64,000 bases of DNA from an uncultured Dokdonia sp. GTDB taxonomy: Bacteria > Bacteroidota > Bacteroidia > Flavobacteriales > Flavobacteriaceae. The notes under the pieces are model-generated. The model did not search any database, had not been told where the DNA came from, and worked only from the letters and a program-made list of their open reading frames with translations. Within the stretch, counting starts at the first letter, position 1. Each line of letters opens with the position of its first letter. Below, piece by piece: positions 33,824-43,081 of the stretch. The translations under genes were made by a program, and so were the position numbers. The stretch spans positions 1 to 64,000 of the forward strand of contig NZ_CANLNH010000016.1 in NCBI RefSeq assembly GCF_947492535.1, in the 5' to 3' direction.

Positions 33824-35269
33824 CTACTTCTCAGGATCAAAGGCATCATCTGGATCTTTATTTGGGTCATAATGCATCATCCCTTCTCCTTTAGCAATGA
33901 TAGAAGAAACTGTAGCATCTCCTGTTACATTCACTACCGTACGACACATATCCAAAATACGGTCTACTGGGAAGATAATGGCAATCCATGCTGGATTGAG
34001 TCCTACAGAGCCTAAAACGACAATAAGCATCACCAATCCTGCACTAGGCACGGCAGCAGAACCAATAGAGGCAAGTGTTGCCGTAAGTACAATGGTTAAC
34101 TGTTGTCCCAACGTCAAATCTATCATATGGAATTGTGCTAAAAACACCACCACAATCGCTTGATATAATACGGTACCATCCATGTTTACGGTAGCACCGA
34201 TAGGTAATACAAAGCTCGTAATCTTTTTATCTACCCCAAGATTATCTTCTACACATTCCATCGTTACAGGAAGTGTTGCGGCACTACTTGATGTGGAAAA
34301 TGCAGTCGTTTGTGCAAGTCCCATCGCTTTAAAGAAACCACTATAAGGCACTACACGAACTAATAATTTCATAATGAAAGGGTATACAATGAAGACCATT
34401 AACGCAAGTCCAATCACAACTGTCAACGAATACCAAGACAAGCCTTTAAAGATTTCGATTACTTTCCCTACATCATCTCCTGCCATTTTACTAATCACAC
34501 CTGCTAATAAAGCAAATACAAAGAATGGAGCAGCTTGCATCACAAAATCAATCATCTTCAGGAAGGTTTCCATCAGACTATCTACAATTTTAATCACAGG
34601 TGCTGCTTTTTGATTAGGAATAAATAATAAACTGATACCAAAGAAGAGGGCAAAAAAGATGACCTGAAGCATTAATCCATTATCGGTTAATGACTTAAAT
34701 ATATTTTGCGGTACTAAATCCACTAATGGTTTTAGAGGCCCATCTTTTTTATTTTTTTCTACCGTTTTAAGACGTGAAGCAACGGCTTCATCTATGGTTT
34801 TATTCTTCTCTACTTCAGTAACAGCAGCGACACGATCTTTATATTGCGGATCTTGTAAAAAATTCAATCCATCCTTCACATCGACTCCTGCATCTTGCGC
34901 CCATAATTCATAACTAATCCGGTTATCAATACGACTGGCTTCATCTACCATTTTACCAGGTTGCATTACATTAACCAGAACGAGTCCTAAGGCAACAGCA
35001 AGCAATGTAGTCGCTAGGTATGCAATAAGCGTCTTTCCTCCCATTCTACCTAAACTAGAAGGGTCTCCAATTCCAGTCACCCCATTGATAATAGAAAATA
35101 ATACGAGTGGTACAGCAATTAATTTCAGAAGATTGATAAATATAGTTCCAAAAGGAGCAATCCAATTGTTAGTAAACGAACTCCAACCTAGCGAACTAGA
35201 AACTAAAGCCCATACAATTCCTAGTACTAAACCAATAATAATCTTCCAATGTAATGCTAGTTTTTTCAT
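33824..35269 (-). CDS. Dicarboxylate/amino-acid:cation symporter (DAACS family)
   Basis: A 481-aa secondary transporter of the SLC1/GltP-DctA type, carrying glutamate, aspartate or C4-dicarboxylates with Na+ or H+. Hallmarks are the serine-rich re-entrant loop TAFSTSSSAATLPVTMECVE, the NMDGT motif in GATVNMDGTVLYQAI, and about eight membrane segments. A large hydrophilic loop of about 90 residues at 110-200 (SRIDNRISYELWAQDAGVDV) is longer than in E. coli GltP but common in Bacteroidota members. The C-terminal tail is acidic. A tandem-repeat array precedes its start. Confidence 0.93.
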   Translation of the reverse strand: MKKLALHWKIIIGLVLGIVWALVSSSLGWSSFTNNWIAPFGTIFINLLKLIAVPLVLFSIINGVTGIGDPSSLGRMGGKTLIAYLATTLLAVALGLVLVNVMQPGKMVDEASRIDNRISYELWAQDAGVDVKDGLNFLQDPQYKDRVAAVTEVEKNKTIDEAVASRLKTVEKNKKDGPLKPLVDLVPQNIFKSLTDNGLMLQVIFFALFFGISLLFIPNQKAAPVIKIVDSLMETFLKMIDFVMQAAPFFVFALLAGVISKMAGDDVGKVIEIFKGLSWYSLTVVIGLALMVFIVYPFIMKLLVRVVPYSGFFKAMGLAQTTAFSTSSSAATLPVTMECVEDNLGVDKKITSFVLPIGATVNMDGTVLYQAIVVVFLAQFHMIDLTLGQQLTIVLTATLASIGSAAVPSAGLVMLIVVLGSVGLNPAWIAIIFPVDRILDMCRTVVNVTGDATVSSIIAKGEGMMHYDPNKDPDDAFDPEK

Positions 35270-35279
35270 ATATCATATA

Positions 35280-35698
35280 TTTCCGCGAAGGCGGAAATCT
35301 CATCCACCAGTAACGTATTATTCTATTTACTATTAAGTTTCCCGTCTTTACAGGAACTATCTAAATCTCGAAGGCGGAAATCTCATCCACCTGTAACGTA
35401 TTATTCTATTTACTATTAAGTTCCCCGTCTTCACAGGGACTATCGTGAATCACGAAGGCGGAAATCTCATCCACCTATAACGTATTATTCTATTAACTAT
35501 TAAGTTTCCCGTCTTTACAGGAACTATCTAAATCACGAAGGCGGAAATCTCATCCACCTCAACGTATTGTTCTATTTTTTGTTGAACCTCCCTTTTTTGG
35601 TGGGAGCTATTTTTTCGCGAAAGCGGACAAAATTATCCACCTCAACATATTACGCTATTTGTTATAAATTCCCTTCTTCAAGAGAACTATTTGAATCT
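35280..35698. repeat. 83-bp tandem repeat array
   Basis: Five units begin at CGAAGGCGG-like words at 35286, 35369, 35453, 35536 and 35618, a period of 82-84 bases. Each unit reads GGCGGAAATCTCATCCACC, then AACGTATTATTCTATT, then a GTTTCCCGTCTTTACAGGAAC-type hairpin. In the hairpin, arm changes are partly compensated between units (TTTCC/GGAAC, TTCCC/GGGAC). The first unit carries an intact second-family palindrome (35280-35297); in units 2-4 the left arm is lost, and the fifth has drifted to CGCGAAAGCGG. It fills the whole space between the symporter and aroC. Confidence 0.9.
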
Positions 35699-35710
35699 TC
35701 TAAAGATACA

Positions 35711-36775
35711 CTATAACTTAATCGATTTATCTCTCAACATAAAATCGGCAATTACTAAAGCTGCCATGGCATCTACAATAGGTACGGCTCTTGGGACGAC
35801 ACAAGGATCATGTCTTCCTTTTCCTTGCATCTCCACCACATTTCCATCGGCATCTATCGTTTCTTGTTTTTGCATGATCGTTGCCACAGGTTTGAAAGCC
35901 ACCTTAAAGTAGATATCCATCCCATTACTGATTCCGCCTTGCACACCACCACTTAGATTGGTTTTTGTGCTTCCGTCTGCATTAAAGATATCGTTATGAT
36001 CACTTCCTTTCATTTTTGCCCCTTCAAAACCACTCCCATATTCAAATCCTTTTACGGCATTGATGGAGAGCATGGCTTTTCCAAGTTCTGCATGAAGTTT
36101 ATCAAATACAGGTTCGCCGAGTCCTACAGGCACGTTTTGAATCACACAAGTGATTACGCCTCCTATAGTATCGCCTTCTTTTCTAATCTGTTTGATTCTA
36201 TCTATAAACGCTTTCGCGAAAGCGTCATCAGGACATCTCACGTCATTACTATCAATCTTACTAAAATCGAGCTCTTGATAGGGAATGTCCATTTCTAATT
36301 CTCCCACTGAAGAGGTATAGGAATGGATTTTAATGTCTTTTAAAAACTGTTTTGCAATCGCACCTGCCACGACTCTACTTGCTGTCTCACGCGCCGAAGA
36401 ACGGCCACCACCACGATAATCACGGGTACCATACTTTTGATCGTAGGTATAATCAGCATGACTTGGACGATAGGTGTCTTTGATATGCGAATAATCTTTG
36501 GATTTTTGATTGGTATTGACAATTTCAAAACCTATAGGTGTTCCCGTTGTCGTTCCTTCAAAGATTCCTGATAAGAAATCTACGGTATCAGGTTCTTTAC
36601 GTTGGGTTACAATCTTAGATTGTCCAGGTTTACGGCGTTCGAGTTCTTTTTGAATGGCATCAAAATCGAGTGCTAGACCCGCAGGACAACCGTCTATGAT
36701 TCCTCCTATTGCTTTTCCGTGTGATTCTCCAAAAGTAGTGAGTTTGAATAGTGTTCCGTAGGTATTTCCAGCCAT
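35711..36775 (-). CDS. aroC: Chorismate synthase
   Basis: The last shikimate-pathway enzyme; converts EPSP to chorismate using reduced FMN. It is 354 aa, normal length. Signatures seen are [19 protein letters not shown] near the N-terminus, [20 protein letters not shown] in the middle and [20 protein letters not shown]. The C-terminal FMN/substrate motif [20 protein letters not shown] is complete. A copy of the CTTTCGCGAAAG palindrome (36208-36225) is inside the gene and encodes DAFAKAF. It lies 81 bases after the tube gene of the contractile operon on the same strand, with no terminator seen between, so read-through is possible. Confidence 0.97.
   Translation of the reverse strand: MAGNTYGTLFKLTTFGESHGKAIGGIIDGCPAGLALDFDAIQKELERRKPGQSKIVTQRKEPDTVDFLSGIFEGTTTGTPIGFEIVNTNQKSKDYSHIKDTYRPSHADYTYDQKYGTRDYRGGGRSSARETASRVVAGAIAKQFLKDIKIHSYTSSVGELEMDIPYQELDFSKIDSNDVRCPDDAFAKAFIDRIKQIRKEGDTIGGVITCVIQNVPVGLGEPVFDKLHAELGKAMLSINAVKGFEYGSGFEGAKMKGSDHNDIFNADGSTKTNLSGGVQGGISNGMDIYFKVAFKPVATIMQKQETIDADGNVVEMQGKGRHDPCVVPRAVPIVDAMAALVIADFMLRDKSIKL
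36208..36225. repeat. CTTTCGCGAAAG palindrome inside aroC
   Basis: ACGCTTTCGCGAAAGCGT within the chorismate synthase coding sequence, read as GAC-GCT-TTC-GCG-AAA-GCG-TTT (DAFAKAF). Confidence 0.95.
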
Positions 36776-36856
36776 AAATTAAGAATCGTGCGTTTATTCT
36801 AGGTTTAGAAACAAATGTAATTTTAATATCCGACACTTAAAAATAGATTCCTTGTT

Positions 36857-37309
36857 TTAAAGCGTTTCAATTTGAAAATAGGTGTACGCTAATTCTAGCG
36901 TTTCTATAAGCAATTCATTTTCCTGTGATTTGAGATCAGAAACAGCATATTTTACAGGATATGCACCATGAAAAATCCATTTCATCATTACAGTTCCACC
37001 CTCATTTAATAGATGAATTTTAACCGTTTTTGTTTGAATAAGTGCTGACCAACCTCCCTCCAACGTGTCTTCACACCATTTAAGTAATGAAGATGTTTTG
37101 GGAAACATCCCTCTTTTGAGTACTAAATTTTTACTTGTTGATACCGTAGGGATTCTATATTTAAAACGGTTTTCTCCTCCTGACACGACCTCTTCTACAT
37201 TCATTTCGTTTGAAAGTCCAGAGACTTCTTGAAAAAAGCATTGCTCTAGATCATCAAATGCTATTGAGAAATAGAATCCTACGGGGTATTGATTTGTAGT
37301 TTCTTGCAT
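36857..37309 (-). CDS. Contractile-tail tube protein (gp19-like)
   Basis: A 150-aa T4 gp19/Pvc1-like tail tube protein (PF06841 type). It starts with YPVGFYFSIAFDDLEQCFFQ, then EVSGLSNEMNVEEVVSGGEN, and has the family's KNLVLKRGMFPKTSSLLKWC and KWIFHGAYPVKYAVSDLKSQ near the end. Tube hexamers stack into the rigid inner conduit of a contractile system. It is the last gene of the nine-gene operon and follows the sheath gene by 49 bases. There is no second tube paralogue as found in PVC-type loci. Confidence 0.9.
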   Translation of the reverse strand: MQETTNQYPVGFYFSIAFDDLEQCFFQEVSGLSNEMNVEEVVSGGENRFKYRIPTVSTSKNLVLKRGMFPKTSSLLKWCEDTLEGGWSALIQTKTVKIHLLNEGGTVMMKWIFHGAYPVKYAVSDLKSQENELLIETLELAYTYFQIETL

Positions 37310-37358
37310 TTGTTATTGTTTATTGATTATAAAATCACGATATGTTGTTATTATATAA

Positions 37359-38939
37359 CTAACTAGATGTTGGCATTTGTTGTTGAAACGTGATCACTAT
37401 AAATTCTGCAGGACGCACGACAGCTACTTTAATGCTTACATTCATAAAGCCATTTAGAATATCTTGAGAGGTCATTGTACTTCCTAATCCACACTCAACA
37501 GAAAATGCATCGGCAGCACTCGCTCCTTGAAGTCCTCCTTGTTTCCATATATCATTTAAAAAACTTCCTATCATTGCTTTTACAGCTTCCCACGTATTTT
37601 TAGTATTAGGGCTAAATACATATGCTTGTGCTGCTAGTTTACATGATTGTTCTATCATCATCACTGTTCTTCGTACTGAAATATAACGCCAATCTTGACT
37701 ATTTCCATCCAAGGTTCTTGCACCCCAAACTAAAATTCCTAATCCGTTAAAAAAACGAATCGCATTGATCGATTTTCCAGATATGGCGTCTACATTCAGA
37801 TCTCCTTGTTGTGCATCAGATAATCTAATCGGTATACTAGACACTCCAACAATAGAGGTATTTGCAGGCGCTTGCCAAGGACCTACTTGATTATCTACAT
37901 TTGTAATCACTCCAGCCATTCCGCCACTAGGTGGTAACATATTAACATCGGCTAACACATGGTTTATAATTGTTGCATACGTTGGACTTGCTATTAATAG
38001 TGCTTTATTGTATTCGCTTACTTTATGTGGATTTCCTGAAGGATTTTCTATCTCAGAAAGAATGGTAGCTGCATTCTGATTAGGATCTGATGGTGGATTT
38101 AAAAGAGGATCTAATTGTTTGACATCCCCTCCAAAAAGATTCGTATAGTCTATATCACTGTTTTGCATGATTGTAGTTCCTACAAAAGGATAATAGGCAG
38201 TTCCATAACCTAATCCATTAGTTCCCGTATTATTTCTAAAGGTTGTAATGTCATTCATGTACAAAATTGGGTCTGGATTACGACCTCCTATAATATCAAA
38301 AATACTGATGGCAGTTTGCGTTTCAGTATTTTGCAATAGCATTTCTTGCATTAACGTACCGTTTTCAGCGACCGATAATAAGGTCGCTTCAGGACAGATA
38401 TACATGGTAGGTTCTTGCTCATTTTTTAATAACGCAATTCCACCCATAAGATCATTCAAGCTTACATTAGGATTTACAATCTGATCTCCTGGTTTCATAG
38501 GAATTCCAGAAGGAGCTCCATAGGTTCCTACAGAAACAATATACGCATCTCCTCCTCCATTCTCATAAAATAATTTCACACTATTGTACAAATAATAGAT
38601 CGTATTGGGATCAGGCACAATCGAATAATATTCGTCTTCAATCAGTATGTAATCTCCTTTATCTGGTTGAGCATTTTGCTTTACTAAATAGTATTGAGGG
38701 GTATACTGTTTTGCTGGATCGGCAGGCGCTGGCGGATCTGGATAACAAAATATCGCTTGAAATTCTGCAAAAGATGTAATTTTCTTTGGCACATTTGTAT
38801 ACGTTTTCCCTTCATACATCGCTTGAGGCGTATAGCCAATAAATGCAGGTACAGCCGTCGCTACTGGCACTACCGAATTTGAAAAAGCGTCTACCTCATT
38901 GATATAAACGCCTGGTGTTTTTATGTTTGATATATTCAT
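37359..38939 (-). CDS. Contractile-tail sheath protein
   Basis: A 526-aa phage-tail-sheath-family protein (PF04984/PF17482 type). The start NIKTPGVYINEVDAFSNSVV is the classical sheath N-terminus. The conserved C-terminal half contains SINAIRFFNGLGILVWGART, DWRYISVRRTVMMIEQSCKL and a late NVSIKVAVVRPAEFIVITFQ. Sheath subunits polymerise around the tube and store the contraction energy. The middle (residues 70-300) contains a Pro/Asn-rich insertion typical of the eCIS/T6SS-iv group. It is the only sheath gene in the locus. Confidence 0.95.
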   Translation of the reverse strand: MNISNIKTPGVYINEVDAFSNSVVPVATAVPAFIGYTPQAMYEGKTYTNVPKKITSFAEFQAIFCYPDPPAPADPAKQYTPQYYLVKQNAQPDKGDYILIEDEYYSIVPDPNTIYYLYNSVKLFYENGGGDAYIVSVGTYGAPSGIPMKPGDQIVNPNVSLNDLMGGIALLKNEQEPTMYICPEATLLSVAENGTLMQEMLLQNTETQTAISIFDIIGGRNPDPILYMNDITTFRNNTGTNGLGYGTAYYPFVGTTIMQNSDIDYTNLFGGDVKQLDPLLNPPSDPNQNAATILSEIENPSGNPHKVSEYNKALLIASPTYATIINHVLADVNMLPPSGGMAGVITNVDNQVGPWQAPANTSIVGVSSIPIRLSDAQQGDLNVDAISGKSINAIRFFNGLGILVWGARTLDGNSQDWRYISVRRTVMMIEQSCKLAAQAYVFSPNTKNTWEAVKAMIGSFLNDIWKQGGLQGASAADAFSVECGLGSTMTSQDILNGFMNVSIKVAVVRPAEFIVITFQQQMPTSS

Positions 38940-38962
38940 AATAGGTGGTTATTAAGTTATTT

Positions 38963-39466
38963 TCATTGAGTATACACTATTACTGGACCTAATGCTCCTG
39001 CATAGTCTTGGACAGAACAGTAATTATTCCCATGTAATACATTTTTCAAATAGGCTATTTTCGGACTGTGAAATGGTAGTTTTACCTCTTTCCCTGTAAT
39101 CAGTTTTATTAGGTCGTAGTCTTGTAATGAATGCTTTGTAAACATACTATATTGGTCAGATGGATGGATTGTTTTTTCATCTTGGTCATCATACGAGAAC
39201 CCTAAGTGTGTATAAACACCGTGGGTCATTTTTTTTGAAAGTACTCCAAGTATATGATCTATAGCATCTGTCTGATATATCAAAACAAGATATAAATGAC
39301 TTTTTGTAATTAAATAACCTTTAATTCTTATCTCTTCGTTAACTACACAGTAATTCAACGTAATAGATATAAGTCTCAATATTTTATCTTCTGGAAGATC
39401 TTTTATCCAAGGTCCAAAACGTAGTTCTAAATTATGTATATCAGTAAGATCTGCCCTTTTACTCAT
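38963..39466 (-). CDS. Unknown protein of the contractile operon, 167 aa
   Basis: A cytosolic protein that I do not recognise. The segment IRIKGYLITKSHLYLVLIYQ, followed by DHILGVLSKKMTHGVY, faintly recalls the core strand of IS200/RAYT transposases. However, only one of the two histidines of the HUH motif is present and no catalytic Tyr can be placed, so I do not call it a transposase. It sits between the 307-aa unknown and the sheath gene, 23 bases before the latter, so it is part of the operon. It could be a chaperone or a baseplate-like accessory; both are guesses. Confidence 0.6.
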   Translation of the reverse strand: MSKRADLTDIHNLELRFGPWIKDLPEDKILRLISITLNYCVVNEEIRIKGYLITKSHLYLVLIYQTDAIDHILGVLSKKMTHGVYTHLGFSYDDQDEKTIHPSDQYSMFTKHSLQDYDLIKLITGKEVKLPFHSPKIAYLKNVLHGNNYCSVQDYAGALGPVIVYTQ

Positions 39467-39532
39467 GCTTATTTGTTTAGTGTAACAGTACTATCGTTAT
39501 ATAATTTGTCTATGTGCAAAGCGTAAAACATC

Positions 39533-40456
39533 TTAGTTTCCAAAGGTTAAAAACAGCTTTTCTATATCATCTAAATTTGTATCTGTCCATTTAAAATAGG
39601 ATAGTGCAGTATTAGGGTTTAATTCATTTGCTTGTAACATATCTAATACGCATGTTTGGGCATTTATGGAAATACTACTTGAAAAATGTTCGGTGTCGTA
39701 ATCAAACGCGTATTCATAAAAATCTTTAGCCCAATCTGTTTTTTTTGAATCCTGCGTAATCAACTCATTAACAAATATTTCTAATTTATCCTGTTGTACC
39801 GAAAGCTTTTTAGCTTTAAAAAAGGTGGGTTTCTTTTTTGTTTCTCTATGAAAGTATTCAATGTCCTTGGCTTGAATCGTTTTTGAAGTAGCGTCACCAA
39901 ATAGATTTACAAATCCAGGACTTTCTGACTCGGCGGCTATTTCCAATTCTGCTTCATCAGATCCTGCAACAGCAAGTGTCCAACTTGAAGCTACTGCGCT
40001 CTCTGTAACCACATATACTTCTCTAAAAGAATAGAGTGTTTGCGTAAGTTTGATAATGAGTTCTGCTGCGATATCATTCCAGTTTACAATTTTTACAGCT
40101 TCTGGGTGTTGTGCATTGAACACAAAACTTCCTGCAGTATCAAAAGCGAGTATTTGTTTAGAAAAATTAAATTCTCCTTCTATAGGATTGGTCCCCGTAT
40201 CTCTTCCTGAATAAGGTTTTGTGACACCTTCACTAAAATTCCAACTAGCCCCATTAAGAGTAATCCCGTTTTGTAATACACATTCTTCTTTTGCTATGAT
40301 ACCATTTTGAAATATATTACCCAAGATGATTACTTCTCCATTACGTATCTGAAAAAAATCCCCTGGATACATAGTTTGATTGATAGGTTTTGAAGGAATA
40401 AAACCTGCTGTTCTATTATAAAAAGATCTATAAAAATTTTTAAATACATGATTCAT
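39533..40456 (-). CDS. Unknown protein of the contractile operon, 307 aa
   Basis: A 307-aa soluble protein with no recognised family. Its N-terminal third is beta-like (TMYPGDFFQIRNGEVIILGN, then IFQNGIIAKEECVLQNGITL). Its middle has an Ala/Glu-rich patch (LAVAGSDEAELEIAAESESP), and the C-terminal third is helical and acidic (SYFKWTDTNLDDIEKLFLTF). Absence of a signal peptide suggests that it works with the intracellular sheath and tube. The upstream coiled-coil gene is 119 bases away, with a CTTTCGCGAAAG copy in that gap. Confidence 0.6.
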   Translation of the reverse strand: MNHVFKNFYRSFYNRTAGFIPSKPINQTMYPGDFFQIRNGEVIILGNIFQNGIIAKEECVLQNGITLNGASWNFSEGVTKPYSGRDTGTNPIEGEFNFSKQILAFDTAGSFVFNAQHPEAVKIVNWNDIAAELIIKLTQTLYSFREVYVVTESAVASSWTLAVAGSDEAELEIAAESESPGFVNLFGDATSKTIQAKDIEYFHRETKKKPTFFKAKKLSVQQDKLEIFVNELITQDSKKTDWAKDFYEYAFDYDTEHFSSSISINAQTCVLDMLQANELNPNTALSYFKWTDTNLDDIEKLFLTFGN

Positions 40457-40512
40457 ACTACATTTTATTTGAGTAGGGTTATTTCTTTATTATTACTAGA
40501 TATATTGCTAAG

Positions 40513-40532
40513 TACGCTTTCGCGAAAGCGTA
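40513..40532. repeat. CTTTCGCGAAAG palindrome within the contractile operon
   Basis: TACGCTTTCGCGAAAGCGTA lies in the only sizeable gap of the operon between the sheath side and the coiled-coil genes. Confidence 0.95.
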
Positions 40533-40575
40533 TAAAACATTCATTATATATACTGAAACGCATCTTAAAAAGTAT

Positions 40576-41367
40576 TTATGAAGCCAGTACTGCTGCTTGT
40601 GCGGCAGCTAATCCTGCTTGTAATGAACTTAAATTTGCATCTGCTCTGTTAAAATCTGCTGTAGCGTTACTTAGCTGTTTTGCTATATCCTGACTAGCCT
40701 CTAGTGTACTTGTATATACTGTGAGGGCATCTTCATACATCTGATCAACTAGTTGTTTTATATTTTTTGTGGATACTTCCCCTTCTTGAGTCATAAACGT
40801 ATATAACTTTTCTACTTGAACATTTTCTAAATCAGTACTGGCGCTTGACGCTATGATAGATGTTTGAGAAACAAACACAGAATTTAGTGCTACGAGCGTT
40901 AATGCTACCGCATTATTTGCCTCTTCTGTAGCAGTTTCTAACATATGTACTAACTCATCAGAAGTCAATGGATTCACTGCTTTTTTTCTTATCACTAGAT
41001 TTGAAAGCTTATTAACAACGTCTACAGTGTAAATTAACTTATCGATAAGTATTTTAATATCTACTGCGACACTTTTAGTTTTTGAATTTGCATCTTCAGT
41101 TTGTGAGACTACTATTTTTGAATTATCATATACCTCTTTGACTTGGCCAATGACTGTTTCTAATAATCTTTTAGTGTTAAGTGCATTGGTCTTATTAGTA
41201 TCGCTCGTGTTTAGTTCTCCTTCTATTCTTGCAGATTTTTCGGTTAGTGATGTAACGATCGCTTGTGATTTTCCTACGGTGTTTTGAGCTGTCAAGATCC
41301 TTGACTCTAATGCATTTATTTCTGCTTTCTTAGCTGCTGTAACTCCAAATTTATTTTTAGAACTCAT
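40576..41367 (-). CDS. Coiled-coil protein of the contractile operon, 263 aa
   Basis: A Ser/Thr/Ala-rich protein that is almost wholly alpha-helical with coiled-coil character. It begins MSSKNKFGVTAAKKAEINAL and ends in ANLSSLQAGLAAAQAAVLAS. I use the ATG at 41367; a longer frame would overlap the preceding gene by 50 bases. Its central part (VVNKLSNLVIRKKAVNPLTS, then DELVHMLETATEEANNAVAL) parallels the helical half of the 551-aa neighbour, so the two are probably paralogues. Lengths and composition suit a tape-measure, fibre or tether role, but this is inference. Confidence 0.65.
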   Translation of the reverse strand: MSSKNKFGVTAAKKAEINALESRILTAQNTVGKSQAIVTSLTEKSARIEGELNTSDTNKTNALNTKRLLETVIGQVKEVYDNSKIVVSQTEDANSKTKSVAVDIKILIDKLIYTVDVVNKLSNLVIRKKAVNPLTSDELVHMLETATEEANNAVALTLVALNSVFVSQTSIIASSASTDLENVQVEKLYTFMTQEGEVSTKNIKQLVDQMYEDALTVYTSTLEASQDIAKQLSNATADFNRADANLSSLQAGLAAAQAAVLAS

Positions 41368-41398
41368 ATGTACTATATTAAATAAATGTATGTTTTTA

Positions 41399-43054
41399 TT
41401 AGCCTTTATAGGTAAAAGGCGATGTGTTTTCAATAGCTGACAATGCATTTATTATCGTCTTATTGACATTTTCTGTATCATCAGAAATTGATAGAATCAC
41501 AGGAATGTACGTGTTTCCTTTGATCAATCTGTTTCCAAAATTATCAGTCATCGCGCTCGTTATAACCAAAGAACCTTCTATTAAAGCATTAGCTGCGCTA
41601 GTTGAAGCCTTCGGATCAGTATCCTTAAAAGGCGTGATGTTTTCTATTGTAGTATAACTACCCGCTGGAATCATTTCTGCAATCATAAGATCAAAGCAAA
41701 GCCCAAGTTTTTCATTTTTATTTGCTATTGTTTTCAAAGTATTTACTGGAAGAAACACACATCTATATTCCACCTTAGACGTTAAGTCCCTTTCTACCTG
41801 AAAACGTACTCGTTGTTGATTAGGGGTCTTAGATGATTTTGGTGAAAGACTTACTTTGATATCATGAGCAGGAACCAAATGATTCCTTATCGAAAAAGGA
41901 AAAGAGGGTGCTGTTACATAATCTTCATATACATTGATATTCTTTTTATATGCATTTGATAAAGCAGCATATATAAATACGACATAGTTATTGCCTAATT
42001 GAAAAGAATCCCCATTAACATCTTGTAAATCATGTATTGAAATTGTCTTAGAATGTGGTGCCGCTGGGTTATTAGCATCTATTTTAATATATGTACAATC
42101 ATTCTCACTCGTAATGATGGATTTGGCATCTGTTATTGAGAAAACCTTTTTTGCTGTATCTTTTACTAATACTATATAATACGATTCTACCGGATAGGAT
42201 TCTGTTTCTTCTATTTCTATACCAGGTTGTTTAAAAGCACTTGTAAATGGATTAAAAGAAACGGTATACTGATGGTTTTCACTAAGTGTATCTTTTGTTT
42301 CTGAAACGCTTACAGCAAGATTGAGTTCTTTATTACTTAACTGATATGCCATTTTTGAGGCATCATATATTGCATGTACATTTTCAAGATTTCCTTCAGC
42401 ACTTTTTTCTGTTTCACTTGTACTTTTAAGTGCTTGATGTACCGTTGCTACACGTTCTTTTATATTATCAAAATTTGCAGTGACAGTGTTTACTAGGTTT
42501 TTAATATCTGTATCTGTCGCTGTTACTTTACTCACTAAATTACTTATAGCTACCTCAGCTATTAACACAGAAGCTTCCATGCTTTTCTGAGACACGCTTT
42601 CTGCTAGGTACGCAGTTTCGTTTATACATTTATATGCTGCATCTGCTGCTTCAAAGATTTCAGAATCAAAATCAGCAGCATTAATTATACTATAAATAGA
42701 ACCTACATGACTAGCTAGTTTTACAACTGCATTAGCAGCTATTTGACTGTTTGCCGCTGCAACAGCTGTATTAGTAACCGTACCTTCTACATATTTTTTA
42801 GCGTTAGTAGCTGTTTGCATGACATTTGTAGACATCCCATTTACTGTAATGGCTTGTTGTAAAATATCCTTTTGAAACTCATAGTCATCATTAGCTAGTT
42901 TTAATTTTTCGGCAGCTGTAATACAGTTTCCCTGTGCATGATATACTGATAGCATAGAAGCATCATACTGTCCCTTTTGTTTTTTAAGTTCTATTGCTTG
43001 ATTGTCTAATGAGGTAATAATCTCAGTATGTATAGTATCGTTGTTAGAATTCAT
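41399..43054 (-). CDS. Coiled-coil plus beta-domain protein of the contractile operon, 551 aa
   Basis: Residues 1-250 are Ala/Ser/Thr/Val-rich helices with coiled-coil heptads (ANAVVKLASHVGSIYSIINA, then FEAADAAYKCINETAYLAES). Residues 270-551 are beta-rich and contain two weakly similar halves, each with a YYIVLV/VRFQVERD-type strand. No transmembrane or signal segment is visible. It precedes the 263-aa coiled-coil gene by 31 bases and probably shares ancestry with it over the helical half. A structural part (tape measure, collar or fibre) is plausible; I find no enzyme motif. Confidence 0.65.
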   Translation of the reverse strand: MNSNNDTIHTEIITSLDNQAIELKKQKGQYDASMLSVYHAQGNCITAAEKLKLANDDYEFQKDILQQAITVNGMSTNVMQTATNAKKYVEGTVTNTAVAAANSQIAANAVVKLASHVGSIYSIINAADFDSEIFEAADAAYKCINETAYLAESVSQKSMEASVLIAEVAISNLVSKVTATDTDIKNLVNTVTANFDNIKERVATVHQALKSTSETEKSAEGNLENVHAIYDASKMAYQLSNKELNLAVSVSETKDTLSENHQYTVSFNPFTSAFKQPGIEIEETESYPVESYYIVLVKDTAKKVFSITDAKSIITSENDCTYIKIDANNPAAPHSKTISIHDLQDVNGDSFQLGNNYVVFIYAALSNAYKKNINVYEDYVTAPSFPFSIRNHLVPAHDIKVSLSPKSSKTPNQQRVRFQVERDLTSKVEYRCVFLPVNTLKTIANKNEKLGLCFDLMIAEMIPAGSYTTIENITPFKDTDPKASTSAANALIEGSLVITSAMTDNFGNRLIKGNTYIPVILSISDDTENVNKTIINALSAIENTSPFTYKG

Positions 43055-43081
43055 AAAATAATGATGTTAACTTTATCGTAT

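Noticed and set aside
35280-35698. Regular repeats that might be a CRISPR array
   Set aside because: The whole 83-bp unit is repeated; there are no unique spacers between short repeats and no cas genes.
38963-39466. A RAYT/IS200-type transposase that could move the palindromes
   Set aside because: Only one His of the HUH motif is visible and no catalytic Tyr can be placed; its context is structural.
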